In this document: positions 44,753 through 55,246 of the stretch, piece by piece
Numbering within the stretch: the first letter of the stretch is position 1
Layout of the letters: every line of letters starts with the position of its first letter
Assembly (NCBI GenBank): GCA_963545485.1
Contig: CAUUJG010000004.1
Coordinates: 1-64,000, forward strand
Length of the DNA stretch: 64,000 bases
From: CAUTUX01 sp963545485
Lineage (GTDB): Bacteria > Bacillota > Clostridia > Christensenellales > CAG-917
Direction of reading: 5' to 3'
The notes under the pieces: model-generated
Seen by the model: only the letters and a program-made list of their open reading frames with translations
Databases searched by the model: none
Told to the model about the DNA's origin: nothing
Program-made: the position numbers and the translations under genes

Positions 44753-46429
44753 CTACATCTCATCAAGGACTGGTATCCCAAGAATCTCTAAACCTTCTTT
44801 TAAGATGTTCGCAGTTGCATGTACAAGTCCTACTCGTATTTTTTGTGTTTCTTTTTCTTCGCATATTATTTTATTTTCATTATAAAATCGTGAAAACTTG
44901 CTAGCTAATTCCATAAGATACCTACTTATTTCTGATGCTTCTCTTTTTTCAAACGCACTTAACAAGATATCTTTGTACCCTATTATCTGTTTCGCAAGGT
45001 CTCCCGTGCTTTCATCTATTATAATCTCTGCTATATGTTGTACTTTTTCATATTTTATCTTTCTCTTTATACTTGCACATCGTGCATATGTATACTGAAG
45101 GTATGGTGCCGTCTCTCCATCAAAGTTGAGGATTTTATCAAAAGAGAATGTTATATCTTTAATTCTCCCATTCCACAATGCAGAAAATACTACCGCCCCT
45201 ACTCCAACTTTCTCTGCAATTTCATCTTTATTTTTTGTATTCTCTTTATTTCCTATAATTTCTTTTGCCTTCTCAACAGCTCTATCCAAAACCTCCAAAA
45301 GCCATATTGCTTTCCCTTCTCTTGTCGACATTGCTCCATCTACAAGTGAGACCATCCCGAATGCAATGTGTTCCAAATCATTTGCCTTTTCAAACCCCAT
45401 AAGTTCTAGCACTTTAAAGACTTGCTTAAAATGCAAGTTTTGTTGGTATGCTACCACATAGAATGATTTATAAAAATCGTACTCTTTCGCTCTATATATT
45501 GCTGTTGCCAAATCCCTTGTAGCATACAGTGTTGCCCCGTCTGCCTTTTGTATTAAGCATGGTGACATTCCATATTTTTCAAGATCTACAATCTTTGCAC
45601 CCTCCGAATCTTTCAGAAGATGCTTTTCTTCAAGCTCTTTTATAACCATATCCATTTTATCGTTATAAAAAGCCTCTCCATTATAACTGTCAAACCTTAT
45701 GTTCAGCCTGTCATATATTTTGCTGACAGCTTTCATTGTTATCTCTTTGAATACTCTATAATACTCATTCGCTAATGCTTCCCCATCTTCTATGTTTTTA
45801 AATTCAGTCCTTGCTTCTTTTTCTAATTCAGAATTTTTCTTTGCTTCTTGATGAAATTTTACATAAAGGTCATTGACAAAAACTTCATCTTTGCTTTTTA
45901 TTTCTTCTAAACTTGACCACCTTTTTACTGCAACTATTAGTTTGCCAAATTGCGTTCCCCAATCACCAAGATGATTTATTCCTATGGCGTTGAATCCTAT
46001 TCTTTTACAAAGTCTATATAATGCCGCTCCAATTACCGTAGATGAAAGATGCCCTATATGAAATGGTTTTGCTATATTAACAGAACTATAATCCAAACAT
46101 ATTGTCCTGTTTCTCCCAATGTCACACTCTATTTTTGTTCCTTCAGAACTAAGAGCTTCCTCTATCATCTCCCTTCTTGAAAAGAACATGTTCACATATG
46201 CACCAACTTGTTCGCATTTTTCAATATGCTGATTTTTTTGTATTTGCTTACAAATTTCGGTAGCTATTTCTTGTGGGTTTTTTTTCAAAATCGCACTGAG
46301 TTTAAAACAGGCAATGCTTAGATCTCCCATTCCATTAAGTTTCGGTTTTTCAACCACACTAAAAATATCCTGCTGTGAAAGCCCCTCTATTTTAATATTC
46401 TTAATTACTTCTTCTGCTATTTTAATCAT
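44753..46429 (-). CDS. argS: Arginyl-tRNA synthetase
   Basis: 558 residues, class I. HIGH motif in NIAKPFHIGHLSSTVIG, SDWGTQFG-type block (HLGDWGTQFGKL), GAMSTREGKAIWLLEV in place of KMSKS, and a C-terminal DALR domain (FSRFYNENKI). Its ATG overlaps the ychF stop. Confidence 0.96.
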   Translation of the reverse strand: MIKIAEEVIKNIKIEGLSQQDIFSVVEKPKLNGMGDLSIACFKLSAILKKNPQEIATEICKQIQKNQHIEKCEQVGAYVNMFFSRREMIEEALSSEGTKIECDIGRNRTICLDYSSVNIAKPFHIGHLSSTVIGAALYRLCKRIGFNAIGINHLGDWGTQFGKLIVAVKRWSSLEEIKSKDEVFVNDLYVKFHQEAKKNSELEKEARTEFKNIEDGEALANEYYRVFKEITMKAVSKIYDRLNIRFDSYNGEAFYNDKMDMVIKELEEKHLLKDSEGAKIVDLEKYGMSPCLIQKADGATLYATRDLATAIYRAKEYDFYKSFYVVAYQQNLHFKQVFKVLELMGFEKANDLEHIAFGMVSLVDGAMSTREGKAIWLLEVLDRAVEKAKEIIGNKENTKNKDEIAEKVGVGAVVFSALWNGRIKDITFSFDKILNFDGETAPYLQYTYARCASIKRKIKYEKVQHIAEIIIDESTGDLAKQIIGYKDILLSAFEKREASEISRYLMELASKFSRFYNENKIICEEKETQKIRVGLVHATANILKEGLEILGIPVLDEM

Positions 46430-47508
46430 ACATTAAACCTGAATAGCACAACATCGTTGTCTTTCATTACATAATCCTTTCCTTCACTTCGAAGCTTCCC
46501 TTTTTCTTTCACATTTGTCATTGAGCCTTCACTTATTAATGTTTGATAATCCACTATCTCTGCCCGAATAAATCCTTTTTCAAAATCAGTATGTATTTGC
46601 CCCGCTGCCTGAGGTGCTTTTGTTCCTCTTTTTATTGTCCAAGCTCTAACTTCTTTTTCACCTGCTGTAAGATAGCTTATCAATCCAAGCAAGTCATATG
46701 ATACCTTTACGAGCACTTCAAGTCCGCTTTCATTTAATCCATATTCTGACATAAACATCTGCTTTTCTTCGTCTGTCATTGTTGCAAGTTCCTCTTCAAG
46801 TTTTGCAGAAAGAATAATACACTTCGCATTTTCTTTTTTAGCGAACTCTTCAAGCTTTCTAGAGTATTCATTACCGCTAGTCTCGTCTTCGCCAACATTG
46901 CCAACATAAATGCATGGTTTTGATGTTAAAAGTTGTGACTTTAAAAGATATTCTCTGTCTTCTTCATTCAAAGCTAAACTGTTTAAGAGTTTCCCTTCTT
47001 CTAAATGCTTTTTAAATTTTTGAAGAAGCTCTTTCTCATAAAGGTACTTTTTATCTGCTTTTATAAGTGTTTCTGTTTTTGCTAATCTTTTTTCAACCGT
47101 TTCCATATCCGCAAAAATCAGCTCATAATTAATTGTTTCGATATCTCTTGTCGGGTCCACTGTACCGTCAACATGCACAATATTGTCATCTTTAAAACAT
47201 CTCACAACATGAACTATTGCATCTACTTCACGTATGTGTGATAGAAATTTATTTCCAAGTCCTTCTCCCTTGCTTGCTCCACGAACCAGTCCTGCAATAT
47301 CAACAAATTCCAATGTTGTAGGCGTTATCTTTTTGCTGTTATATAGTGCAGCCAACTTGTATAATCTTTCATCTGGTACTGCAACTACACCAACATTTGG
47401 TTCTATTGTGCAAAACGGATAATTTGCAACCGCTGCTCCTGCCTTTGTAATTGCATTGAACAATGTGCTTTTACCTACATTCGGTAATCCTACAACTCCT
47501 AGTTTCAT
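46426..47508 (-). CDS. ychF: Redox-regulated ATPase YchF (OLA1)
   Basis: 360 residues. P-loop GLPNVGKSTLFNAITKAGA, DIAGLVRGASKGEG switch region, a coiled-coil middle and a C-terminal TGS domain (TIKRGTKAPQAAG...DYVMKDNDVVLFRFNV). Start and the GH13 stop share one base (TAATG). Confidence 0.96.
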   Translation of the reverse strand: MKLGVVGLPNVGKSTLFNAITKAGAAVANYPFCTIEPNVGVVAVPDERLYKLAALYNSKKITPTTLEFVDIAGLVRGASKGEGLGNKFLSHIREVDAIVHVVRCFKDDNIVHVDGTVDPTRDIETINYELIFADMETVEKRLAKTETLIKADKKYLYEKELLQKFKKHLEEGKLLNSLALNEEDREYLLKSQLLTSKPCIYVGNVGEDETSGNEYSRKLEEFAKKENAKCIILSAKLEEELATMTDEEKQMFMSEYGLNESGLEVLVKVSYDLLGLISYLTAGEKEVRAWTIKRGTKAPQAAGQIHTDFEKGFIRAEIVDYQTLISEGSMTNVKEKGKLRSEGKDYVMKDNDVVLFRFNV

Positions 47509-49157
47509 TAAGCCCTCTTCCTATATACTCTTGCCTCATATGGTTTTATAGATCCTTGTGCTAACTCCATATTTTTCAATATTATTTCGTATTTCTCTTT
47601 TTGTATTTCTTTGTCCAATTTTCTATCCGATAATGTTTTTTTGCTTAAATTAACAATAACAAACAACTCTTCTTTTCCCGCAATCTTCTTGTAAGCCAAA
47701 ATATGTTTGTCGTTATTATACATCATTTTAAACTCCCCATATATCGCCGCTTCTTTATTTTCGCTTCTTACTTTAATAACCTTTTTATAAAAGTTTAAAA
47801 CACTATTTGGATCTTTCTCTTCCAACTCAACATTTATTTCTTTATAATTTTCGTTTATCAAATACCATGGGTCTACACTGCTGAATCCGGCGTGTTTTTC
47901 TCCACTCCATTGTACTGGCGTTCTTGCGTTATCCCTTGCTCCATATTTAATGTTTTCAAATATTTTCTTCTTGCTAAATAAATGGGTTTTTTCCATAAGT
48001 GCTTTAATGTTAAATGTTGCAACATCCTTGAAGTCATCCCATGTTTTAAACGGCACATTTGTCATTCCTATTTCCTGCCCTTGATATATAAACATAGTTC
48101 CCGTGAGGAAGGCATACATTATTGCAAGTGCCTTCGCACTATCTGTTCTATAATCCTCACTCCCATACCTGCTGACAATTCTTGGAATATCATGGTTCTC
48201 TAAAAAGTTTGTGTTCCATGCTCTGCCGTATAACCCCTTTTGCCATCTATTGTATGCTTTTTTAAGTTTTTTTAATTTAAATCCCGTCTTCACTACGGCT
48301 GCTCCTATACAGTCTGCTTGTACATGTTCAAAACCAAAAACCATATCAAGAACTCTATCGTCTCCGGCAATATACTTCATCGCCTTCTTGGGTGTCATCA
48401 TTGGTGCCTCACCAATTTGTATGGCATCTCTCTTTTTTATTTCTTGTCTATATTCAGCTAAATATTTGTGTAAATTTGGACCTTCCGTATAATGTTCAAA
48501 CCCTCTCATTACCGGAATTGGACACCCATTTGGCAACCCCTCTTTTTTACTAATGTATACGATTACATCTTCTCTAAACCCATCAACCCCTAAATCAAGG
48601 TAGAAATTCATTATCTTCTTTACTTCTTCCCTTACTTCCGGATTGTCGTGATTCAGATCTGGTTGCTCAACTGCAAAAAGATGCAAATAATATTCTCCGG
48701 TTTCTTCTCTATATTTCCACGCGTCTCCAGGAAATGATGACATCCAATTGTTTGGTGGTCTTTTCCCTTTGCCTTTTCTCCAAAAATAATATTCATGATA
48801 TTTTTTATCTCCCTCTAGACCTTTTAAAAACCACTCATGCTGATCAGATGTATGATTAATAACCAAATCCATTATTATTCTGATATTTCTTTTCTTACAT
48901 TCAGCAATCAATTTTTTAAAATCATCCATTGTCCCATATTCAGGAGCGATTGAATAATAGTCGGAAATATCATAACCGTAATCTTTTTGTGGAGACTTGT
49001 ATAAAGGAGAAAACCAAATACAGTTAATTCCAAGATCTTGCAAATAATCCAGTTTTGAAATTACTCCGTTTATATCGCCAATACCATCGCCGTTTGAATC
49101 CTTAAAACTTCTAGGCCATATTTGATATACAACCATTTCTTTTGCCCAACTTTGCAT
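47508..49157 (-). CDS. GH13 alpha-glucosidase / oligo-1,6-glucosidase
   Basis: 549 residues with a TIM barrel. Conserved blocks: DLVINHTSDQHEWF, GFREDVI (nucleophile Asp), QIGEAPMM (acid Glu) and FLENHDIPR (transition-state Asp). It hydrolyses terminal alpha-glucosides (isomaltose, maltose or trehalose-6-phosphate); the exact substrate cannot be read. No signal peptide, so it acts on imported sugars. Confidence 0.9.
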   Translation of the reverse strand: MQSWAKEMVVYQIWPRSFKDSNGDGIGDINGVISKLDYLQDLGINCIWFSPLYKSPQKDYGYDISDYYSIAPEYGTMDDFKKLIAECKKRNIRIIMDLVINHTSDQHEWFLKGLEGDKKYHEYYFWRKGKGKRPPNNWMSSFPGDAWKYREETGEYYLHLFAVEQPDLNHDNPEVREEVKKIMNFYLDLGVDGFREDVIVYISKKEGLPNGCPIPVMRGFEHYTEGPNLHKYLAEYRQEIKKRDAIQIGEAPMMTPKKAMKYIAGDDRVLDMVFGFEHVQADCIGAAVVKTGFKLKKLKKAYNRWQKGLYGRAWNTNFLENHDIPRIVSRYGSEDYRTDSAKALAIMYAFLTGTMFIYQGQEIGMTNVPFKTWDDFKDVATFNIKALMEKTHLFSKKKIFENIKYGARDNARTPVQWSGEKHAGFSSVDPWYLINENYKEINVELEEKDPNSVLNFYKKVIKVRSENKEAAIYGEFKMMYNNDKHILAYKKIAGKEELFVIVNLSKKTLSDRKLDKEIQKEKYEIILKNMELAQGSIKPYEARVYRKRA

Positions 49158-49280
49158 TTTCCCCTCCTTTTATATTGATGCTCACCATCCCTTATATGAT
49201 GCGACATTTTTATTGTTATGTTTCTTTACATCAATCCAAGCAATACTCCCCAACTCACTCGCACCCTAATACAATTATAA

Positions 49281-50093
49281 CTATTTTAAACTCTCTTGTT
49301 TGTTGTTTTCTTCCTCAACTGTAAAGAGATAATCCATACCCTGACATGTTGGTGCCGTCTTGCAGATCGTAACCTTCGTTTTATTAAACGCTATCATGTA
49401 ATGAGCTAAAATTATACCAATATCAAGCGTATGTATGTTTAGTCCTCCATGTATCCTTGAATGTTCCTTTTCCGCTATATAGAAATGTGCATTCTCATCT
49501 TCAATTATAATTCTCCATGGCTGTGCGTTAAGAGCACTTGGTGCCCATCTAAGATATTCTAACTTTTCTCTGATCTTTCCATCTGTTATACTCTCTTTAG
49601 AGCTATTACTGAAAAACATCTCGTCTAGTTCTTTTCTTTTTTTTGATCCGATAAGTGCTTTAATTGTTCTCTCAAATAAAGATGATTTCTCTTTACCACG
49701 CCCTATTGGAGTGCAAAGCAATATTTTTTGTGAGTCATTAATAGGTTCTGCCAATTTAACTGTATCCCTATTAAACATTCCTATCTGACATGTGTTCAAT
49801 CCTAACATTTCTATAAAAAGAATAAATTTTTCAAAAACAAAACCTGCATCTATTAACCCATTGTTATCTATTGGAGTTATAAGTACTGCAAACAATGGTG
49901 CTTTTTTCACCGGCATTGTTTTTAAGTCTTCAACCAACTCTATTCTAATAGATGAATTGAATGGCCCTTTTAAATTTTCTTTATTTGCTATATGCTTCTG
50001 AATTTTTTCAATCTCTTCTCTTGTGAGACTCTCATCTGTATATTGTCTTACTGACTTTCTTGATAGCATCGCTTTCATTAATTCATCACGCAT
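49281..50093 (-). CDS. Nitroreductase-like flavoprotein (TM1586 type)
   Basis: About 270 residues. Two nitroreductase halves: N-terminal MLSRKSVRQYTDESLTREEI and a later RWAPSALNAQPWRI block (the FMN-contacting SxxNxQPW motif), as in the putative nitroreductase TM1586 family. Start at 50093 (MRDELM) follows a G-rich run; 50126 is an alternative. The reductase substrate is unknown. Lies between gyrA and the GH13 gene. Confidence 0.78.
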   Translation of the reverse strand: MRDELMKAMLSRKSVRQYTDESLTREEIEKIQKHIANKENLKGPFNSSIRIELVEDLKTMPVKKAPLFAVLITPIDNNGLIDAGFVFEKFILFIEMLGLNTCQIGMFNRDTVKLAEPINDSQKILLCTPIGRGKEKSSLFERTIKALIGSKKRKELDEMFFSNSSKESITDGKIREKLEYLRWAPSALNAQPWRIIIEDENAHFYIAEKEHSRIHGGLNIHTLDIGIILAHYMIAFNKTKVTICKTAPTCQGMDYLFTVEEENNKQESLK

Positions 50094-50143
50094 ATTCTTT
50101 TTCCCCCCCATTTGTTCATTTACCACGACTTAAGCTTTCGCAT

Positions 50144-52693
50144 TTAATTTTCGTTATTCTCAAGCTTTTCTTCTTTGTTCTGTTCTTCCCCTGTCTCATT
50201 TGCTACTGATTCAGAAACTTCTTTCTCTAACTCATCCTCATTCGGAGCAATTGCAATAGATGCTATTTTTGCTTCTTCATCCTTCATTTTCATTATTCGA
50301 ACACCTTGTGAAGTTCTTCCAAATCTGCTGATATCGTCTGTGGATACTTTTATCACTATTCCACTATCTGTTATAAGCATGAGGTCATTCCCTTTTTCAA
50401 GTATTTTTAAACTTGCCAAATCTCCAGTCTTCTCATTAAATGTTCCCGCTTTTATTCCTTTTCCTGCTCTTCTCTGCAATCTATAGTCATCCAATGAGCT
50501 TCTCTTGCCATATCCATTTGTCGTTACTGTTATAACTTCTTGCTCTGGATCTTTAATTACTGCTACATCTACCAATGTTTCTCCATCATCAAGATCCATC
50601 GCCTTAACTCCTCTAGCTGCTCTTCCCATTGGTCGTACATCCTTTTCACTACATCTAATAACATTCCCATTGTTTGCTGCAATTATCAATTCATCTTCTC
50701 CGTTGGTTAAAACTGCAGATATTAACTCATCATCTTCATTAAATTTGATCGCAATTTTTCCTGTTCTATTAATTTGGTCAAACTCTTCCAATGGTGTTTT
50801 CTTTATCAATCCCTGCTTCGTTGCAAGTACAAGATATTTGCCTGCCGTATCTTCTGGAATTGGTAAGATCGCTTTAATTTTTTCTTCCTGTCCGATTTCA
50901 AGTAGATTTATTATAGCTCTTCCTCTTGCAGTTCTACTTGCTTCTGGAATCTCATATCCTTGTTTTGCGAATGCCTTTCCTGTGCTTGTAAATATCATAT
51001 ATCTTTGATGTGAATTCCCTATAAAAATATATTCTATGAAATCCTCTTCTTTTGTTTTGTGAGCCGCAACTCCTATTCCACCTCTTTTTTGGGTCCTATA
51101 TTCTGAAACAGCCATTCTCTTAATATATCCCTCATGTGACATAGAAATTACAATATCTTCTTCTGGGATCAAGTCTGCTTGATCTAAATCAAACTCGCCA
51201 TATGCAAGCTGCGTTTTTCTTGGCACTCCATATTTTTCTTTAATTTCTGTAAGCTCATTACGTACTATCTCTTTTATGTTTTCATCTGAAGAAAGAATTC
51301 TTTTGTATTCTTTTATTTCTTCTTCCTTTTCATGCTTTTCGTTTTCTATCTTCTCAACCTCAAGTCCCGTCAACCTTTGAAGTCTCATATCCAGAATTGC
51401 TGTTGCCTGTCTTTCAGAAAGGATAAATCTCTCCATCAAATTTGCCATTGCATCTTGTCTATCTTTTGATTTTTTCAACACTTCAACAACTTCATCTATA
51501 TTTGCCAGTGCAATGGATAACCCCTCTAGAATATGTAATCTTTCTTCTGCTCTTTCTAAATCAAATTTTGTTCTTCTAACAATTACTTCCATTTGGTGTG
51601 ATATGTAGTTTGTCAAAATTTCTTTTAGATTTAAAATTTTAGGAACTCCATCAACTAATGCTAGGAAGATTGTCGAATATGTTATTTGAAGATTTGTCTT
51701 TTTAAATAATTGATTTAATAAAACTTGTGGTGAACAATCTCTCTTCGCAGTTACTGTTATTCTTAATCCTCTTCTATCTGACTCATCAAGCAAGTCTGCA
51801 ATCCCCTCTATTTTTTTCTCTTTATGAAGATCTGAAATTGCAACCACTAATTTTTCTTTATTTATCTGATATGGCAGCTCTGTTATTATGATTTTCGCTC
51901 TTTCACCTTCCTTCTCCTCAATCTCACATTTTGCTCTTAAAATCACTTTTCCCTTTCCTGTCCTATATGCTTCTCTGAGCCCATTCCCTCCAAATACGAG
52001 CCCTCCTGTTGGGAAGTCCGGAGCTTTTATATATTGCATTAACTCTTCAATACTTAAATCCGCATTATTTAAAAGTGCTATTGTTGCATCTATTGCTTCT
52101 ACTAAATTATGAGGTGGAATAGATGTTGCCATACCAACAGCAATACCGTCAGCTCCATTTACGAGGATGTTTGGAAACTTGGATGGTAAAACTACCGGCT
52201 GTTCTCTTGTTTCATCAAAATTTGGATAAAAATCTACTGTCTTCTTATCTATGTCTCTTAACATTTCAAGAGATATTTTGCTCAACCTTGCTTCTGTATA
52301 TCTATTTGCCGCTGCAGGATCTCCATCAATAGATCCAAAATTTCCGTGCCCGTCAATAAGCGGATCATTTATTGAAAAGTCTTGAACCAGTCGCACCATA
52401 GCATCATAAACGGCTGCGTCTCCATGAGGATGATACTTCCCAAGAACATCCCCTACTGTCGTGGCACATTTCCTATACGGCTTATCTGGGGTTAATCCAC
52501 TTTCATACATTGAATATAAAATTCTTCTATGCACCGGTTTTAATCCATCTCTTACATCTGGTATTGCTCTAGAAATGTTAACCGCCATAGCATATGATAT
52601 GAAAGATCTTTTCAACTGATTTTCTATATCTTGATTTACTATCTTTGATTTCTCTAAATGCTCAATAAAATCCATTCCTTTTTCGTTTGCCAT
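50144..52693 (-). CDS. gyrA: DNA gyrase subunit A
   Basis: 849 residues. Catalytic Tyr in NRYTEARLSK near residue 131, the quinolone-region block KYHPHGDAAVYD, and a C-terminal beta-pinwheel with a gyrA box-like LQRRAGKGIKAGTF. An acidic Glu-rich tail closes the protein. The start at 52693 (MANEKGMDF) is chosen since it clears the gyrB stop by 16 bp and has AGGAGG; the longer frame to 52732 overlaps gyrB. Confidence 0.96.
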   Translation of the reverse strand: MANEKGMDFIEHLEKSKIVNQDIENQLKRSFISYAMAVNISRAIPDVRDGLKPVHRRILYSMYESGLTPDKPYRKCATTVGDVLGKYHPHGDAAVYDAMVRLVQDFSINDPLIDGHGNFGSIDGDPAAANRYTEARLSKISLEMLRDIDKKTVDFYPNFDETREQPVVLPSKFPNILVNGADGIAVGMATSIPPHNLVEAIDATIALLNNADLSIEELMQYIKAPDFPTGGLVFGGNGLREAYRTGKGKVILRAKCEIEEKEGERAKIIITELPYQINKEKLVVAISDLHKEKKIEGIADLLDESDRRGLRITVTAKRDCSPQVLLNQLFKKTNLQITYSTIFLALVDGVPKILNLKEILTNYISHQMEVIVRRTKFDLERAEERLHILEGLSIALANIDEVVEVLKKSKDRQDAMANLMERFILSERQATAILDMRLQRLTGLEVEKIENEKHEKEEEIKEYKRILSSDENIKEIVRNELTEIKEKYGVPRKTQLAYGEFDLDQADLIPEEDIVISMSHEGYIKRMAVSEYRTQKRGGIGVAAHKTKEEDFIEYIFIGNSHQRYMIFTSTGKAFAKQGYEIPEASRTARGRAIINLLEIGQEEKIKAILPIPEDTAGKYLVLATKQGLIKKTPLEEFDQINRTGKIAIKFNEDDELISAVLTNGEDELIIAANNGNVIRCSEKDVRPMGRAARGVKAMDLDDGETLVDVAVIKDPEQEVITVTTNGYGKRSSLDDYRLQRRAGKGIKAGTFNEKTGDLASLKILEKGNDLMLITDSGIVIKVSTDDISRFGRTSQGVRIMKMKDEEAKIASIAIAPNEDELEKEVSESVANETGEEQNKEEKLENNEN

Positions 52694-52709
52694 ACTTTCT
52701 CTCTTCCTC

Positions 52710-54623
52710 CTATACGTCAAGATCTGCAACAAGCGTTGCGTTTGCTTCTATGAATTCTCTTCTTGCTTCTGGAACTTCCCCCATAAGGATTGTGAAGAGT
52801 TCGTCTGCCGCAACTGCATCTTCCATAGTTACTTTTATCAATGTTCTTTTTTCTGGATCCATCGTTGTTTCCCATAACTGATCGGCGTTCATTTCTCCAA
52901 GCCCCTTATACCTTTGCAAGTCCCCAACCTTTTTACCCTCATTTTCTTCATAATATTTGCTTAACGCTTCGTCATCATAAAAATATAATTCTTGTTTCCC
53001 TTTTTGAAGTTTATAAAGTGGTGGCTGTGCAATATATACGTGCCCATTTGCTATAAGCTGTTTCATGTATCTAAAGAAAAATGTAAGGAGCAGTATTCTT
53101 ATATGGCTTCCATCGACATCTGCATCTGTCATACATATAATCCTGTCATATCTGAGTTTGCTTTCATCGAACTCCTGATTAATTCCACACCCAAATGCTG
53201 TTATCATTGCTCTGATTTCTTGGTTCTCAAGTATTCTTTGTATTGTTGCCTTCTCAACATTTATGATTTTTCCTCTTAATGGCAAAATTGCCTGAAATCT
53301 TCTATCTCTACCCTTCTTTGCACTCCCGCCTGCTGAATCTCCCTCAACAAGATATATTTCACAAAGTTTTGGGTCTTTTTCTGTGCAGTCATTAAGCTTC
53401 CCTGGTAATGATGTGGACTCCAATGCATTCTTCCTTCTTGCCGTCTCTCTTGCGAGTCTCGCTGCCTCTCTTGCTTTTTTTGCAGCCATCGTTTTGTACA
53501 CCAAATCTTTTGCTTGCTGCGGATGTTCTTCCAAATATGTTCCAAATCCATCTATTACCGCTTGAGAAGTAATCCCCCTAACCTCACTATTTCCAAGCTT
53601 TGTTTTGGTCTGTCCCTCAAATTGTGGTTCTTTCAACTTGATAGATACTACAGCTGTTATCCCCTCTCTCGCATCTTCTCCTGTGAGTTTGTCTGAATCC
53701 TTAATTAATCCTATGCGTCTTCCGGCGTCCATAATTACTTTTGTAAGACCACTCTTGAATCCCTCAAGATGTGTTCCTCCCTCTTCTGTGTTTATGTTGT
53801 TTGCAAATGTTAATACTGTTTCGCTATATGATTCATCGTATTGCATCGCAATTTCAATTTCACCATTTAAATATACTTTATTGATGTATACAACTTCAGG
53901 GAACACTGGCTGTTTGTTTTTTGTAAGGTTTTCAACGAAAGAAACTATTCCCCCGTCATAACAAAACTTGTCTTCCTTTTCTCTTCCCTCTCTTTTGTCT
54001 GATACAAGTATTGTTATTCCTTTGTTAAGATATGAAAGTTCTCTTAATCTCTTTCTTATTTGGGCATAATCAAAATCAAGCGTTTCAAAAATTTCTTCAT
54101 CTGGATAAAAAGTTATTGTTGTTCCAGTATCTTCAGCATCTCCTACTACAGACAACGCTCTTTCTGGAACACCTCTATTAAATCTTATTCTATGCAATTT
54201 CCCGTTTTGTTTTACTTCTGCTACAAGCCATTCTGACAATGCATTAACACAAGAAACACCAACACCGTGTAATCCGCCAGATATTTTATATGCACCATCT
54301 TCATTTGAGAATTTTCCTCCTGCATGTAACTTTGTCAAAACAACTTCAACAGCTGATTTCCCCACTTTATCTATTATTCCCGTTGGGATTCCTCTTCCAT
54401 TATCTTCAACTCGCACTGCCCCATCTTTTGTTATTTCAACCCTTATCGTGTCACAGTATCCCGCCAACGCTTCGTCTATCGCATTGTCAACAACTTCGGT
54501 AACAAGATGATTTAACCCTCTTGCATCTGTCGATCCAATATACATTCCTGGTCTTTTTCTAACTGGATCAAGTCCCTCTAATATCTGAATATCTTGTGCT
54601 CCATATTCTCTTTTTTCAGCCAT
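52710..54623 (-). CDS. gyrB: DNA gyrase subunit B
   Basis: 637 residues. GHKL ATPase motifs (EVVDNAIDEALAGYCD, VEDNGRGIPTG, GGLHGVGVSCVNALS), toprim domain EGDSAGGSAKKGRDR and the C-terminal GLGEMNADQLWETTMDP. GGGAGG precedes the ATG. It forms an operon with gyrA. Confidence 0.97.
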   Translation of the reverse strand: MAEKREYGAQDIQILEGLDPVRKRPGMYIGSTDARGLNHLVTEVVDNAIDEALAGYCDTIRVEITKDGAVRVEDNGRGIPTGIIDKVGKSAVEVVLTKLHAGGKFSNEDGAYKISGGLHGVGVSCVNALSEWLVAEVKQNGKLHRIRFNRGVPERALSVVGDAEDTGTTITFYPDEEIFETLDFDYAQIRKRLRELSYLNKGITILVSDKREGREKEDKFCYDGGIVSFVENLTKNKQPVFPEVVYINKVYLNGEIEIAMQYDESYSETVLTFANNINTEEGGTHLEGFKSGLTKVIMDAGRRIGLIKDSDKLTGEDAREGITAVVSIKLKEPQFEGQTKTKLGNSEVRGITSQAVIDGFGTYLEEHPQQAKDLVYKTMAAKKAREAARLARETARRKNALESTSLPGKLNDCTEKDPKLCEIYLVEGDSAGGSAKKGRDRRFQAILPLRGKIINVEKATIQRILENQEIRAMITAFGCGINQEFDESKLRYDRIICMTDADVDGSHIRILLLTFFFRYMKQLIANGHVYIAQPPLYKLQKGKQELYFYDDEALSKYYEENEGKKVGDLQRYKGLGEMNADQLWETTMDPEKRTLIKVTMEDAVAADELFTILMGEVPEARREFIEANATLVADLDV

Positions 54624-55032
54624 TTATGCCTCCCTCTATTTATATATAATAATAAATATAATAATAACAATTTAATATAAATATGTAAATTGATTGATGT
54701 CCAATCTAAAATGCACTGTTCAAACCCCGCTTATTTTGTGTTTGCTTGGCTTCTACGCAATTTTTTTATGTTTCTTGATATATTTATCGTTTGTGTGCTT
54801 TTTGCTTGTTAAAATGGCATTTTGCATGTCGTTTTTGTTTCACATGAAACATTTCCGGTGCTGTTTTTATTTTTATTTTCTATCTCTTTTAGTTTATCTA
54901 GGTATTCTATTCGGCTCGTTTTTTCTTTTGGCAGTATTTTAATTCTCATTTTTGGTGCAATTTTATTGTCTAACTTCATTCTTCTCGTTTTATATCTTGT
55001 CCACTGTTAAATTCTTTTTCGTTTTTACCGTC
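54624..55032. other. gyrB upstream region containing the parS candidate
   Basis: About 400 bp, very AT-rich near gyrB (54650-54690), holding the gyrB promoter region, the parS-like site and one TTTTTGGTGCA motif. No ORF is supported. Confidence 0.5.
54836..54851. promoter_or_regulatory. Candidate parS centromere site
   Basis: TGTTTCACATGAAACA differs at one base from the parS consensus TGTTTCACGTGAAACA. It lies about 4.8 kb from parB, in gene-free DNA near the origin, as expected for a ParB loading site. Confidence 0.7.
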
Positions 55033-55246
55033 TCATTTGTCAGCCTTTACTTTCCAGTATCCTGTTTTATTAGCCCCTATTCGCTCTATATATCCATTTT
55101 CTTTTAGGAACCTAATATTCTTTTCAACCGCTGTTAACCCCATTCCTACTATTACAGATAGTTGCACTTGAGTCACATTTGGATTACTTCTTATTTCTTC
55201 TAAAATTTGTCTTCGTCTTGGGCTTAAAAACTTATGACTTTCGTCG
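55033..55246 (-). pseudogene. Out-of-frame winged-helix tail of the Schlafen-type regulator
   Basis: If one A is removed from the A9 run (T at 55257-55265), the frame continues YSDESHKFLSPRRRQILEEI and ends ANKTGYWKVKADK at a stop at 55033-55035. This contains NVTQVQLSVIVGMGLTAVEK, a winged-helix DNA-binding unit that commonly ends AlbA-type regulators. It has no start of its own. Confidence 0.65.
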
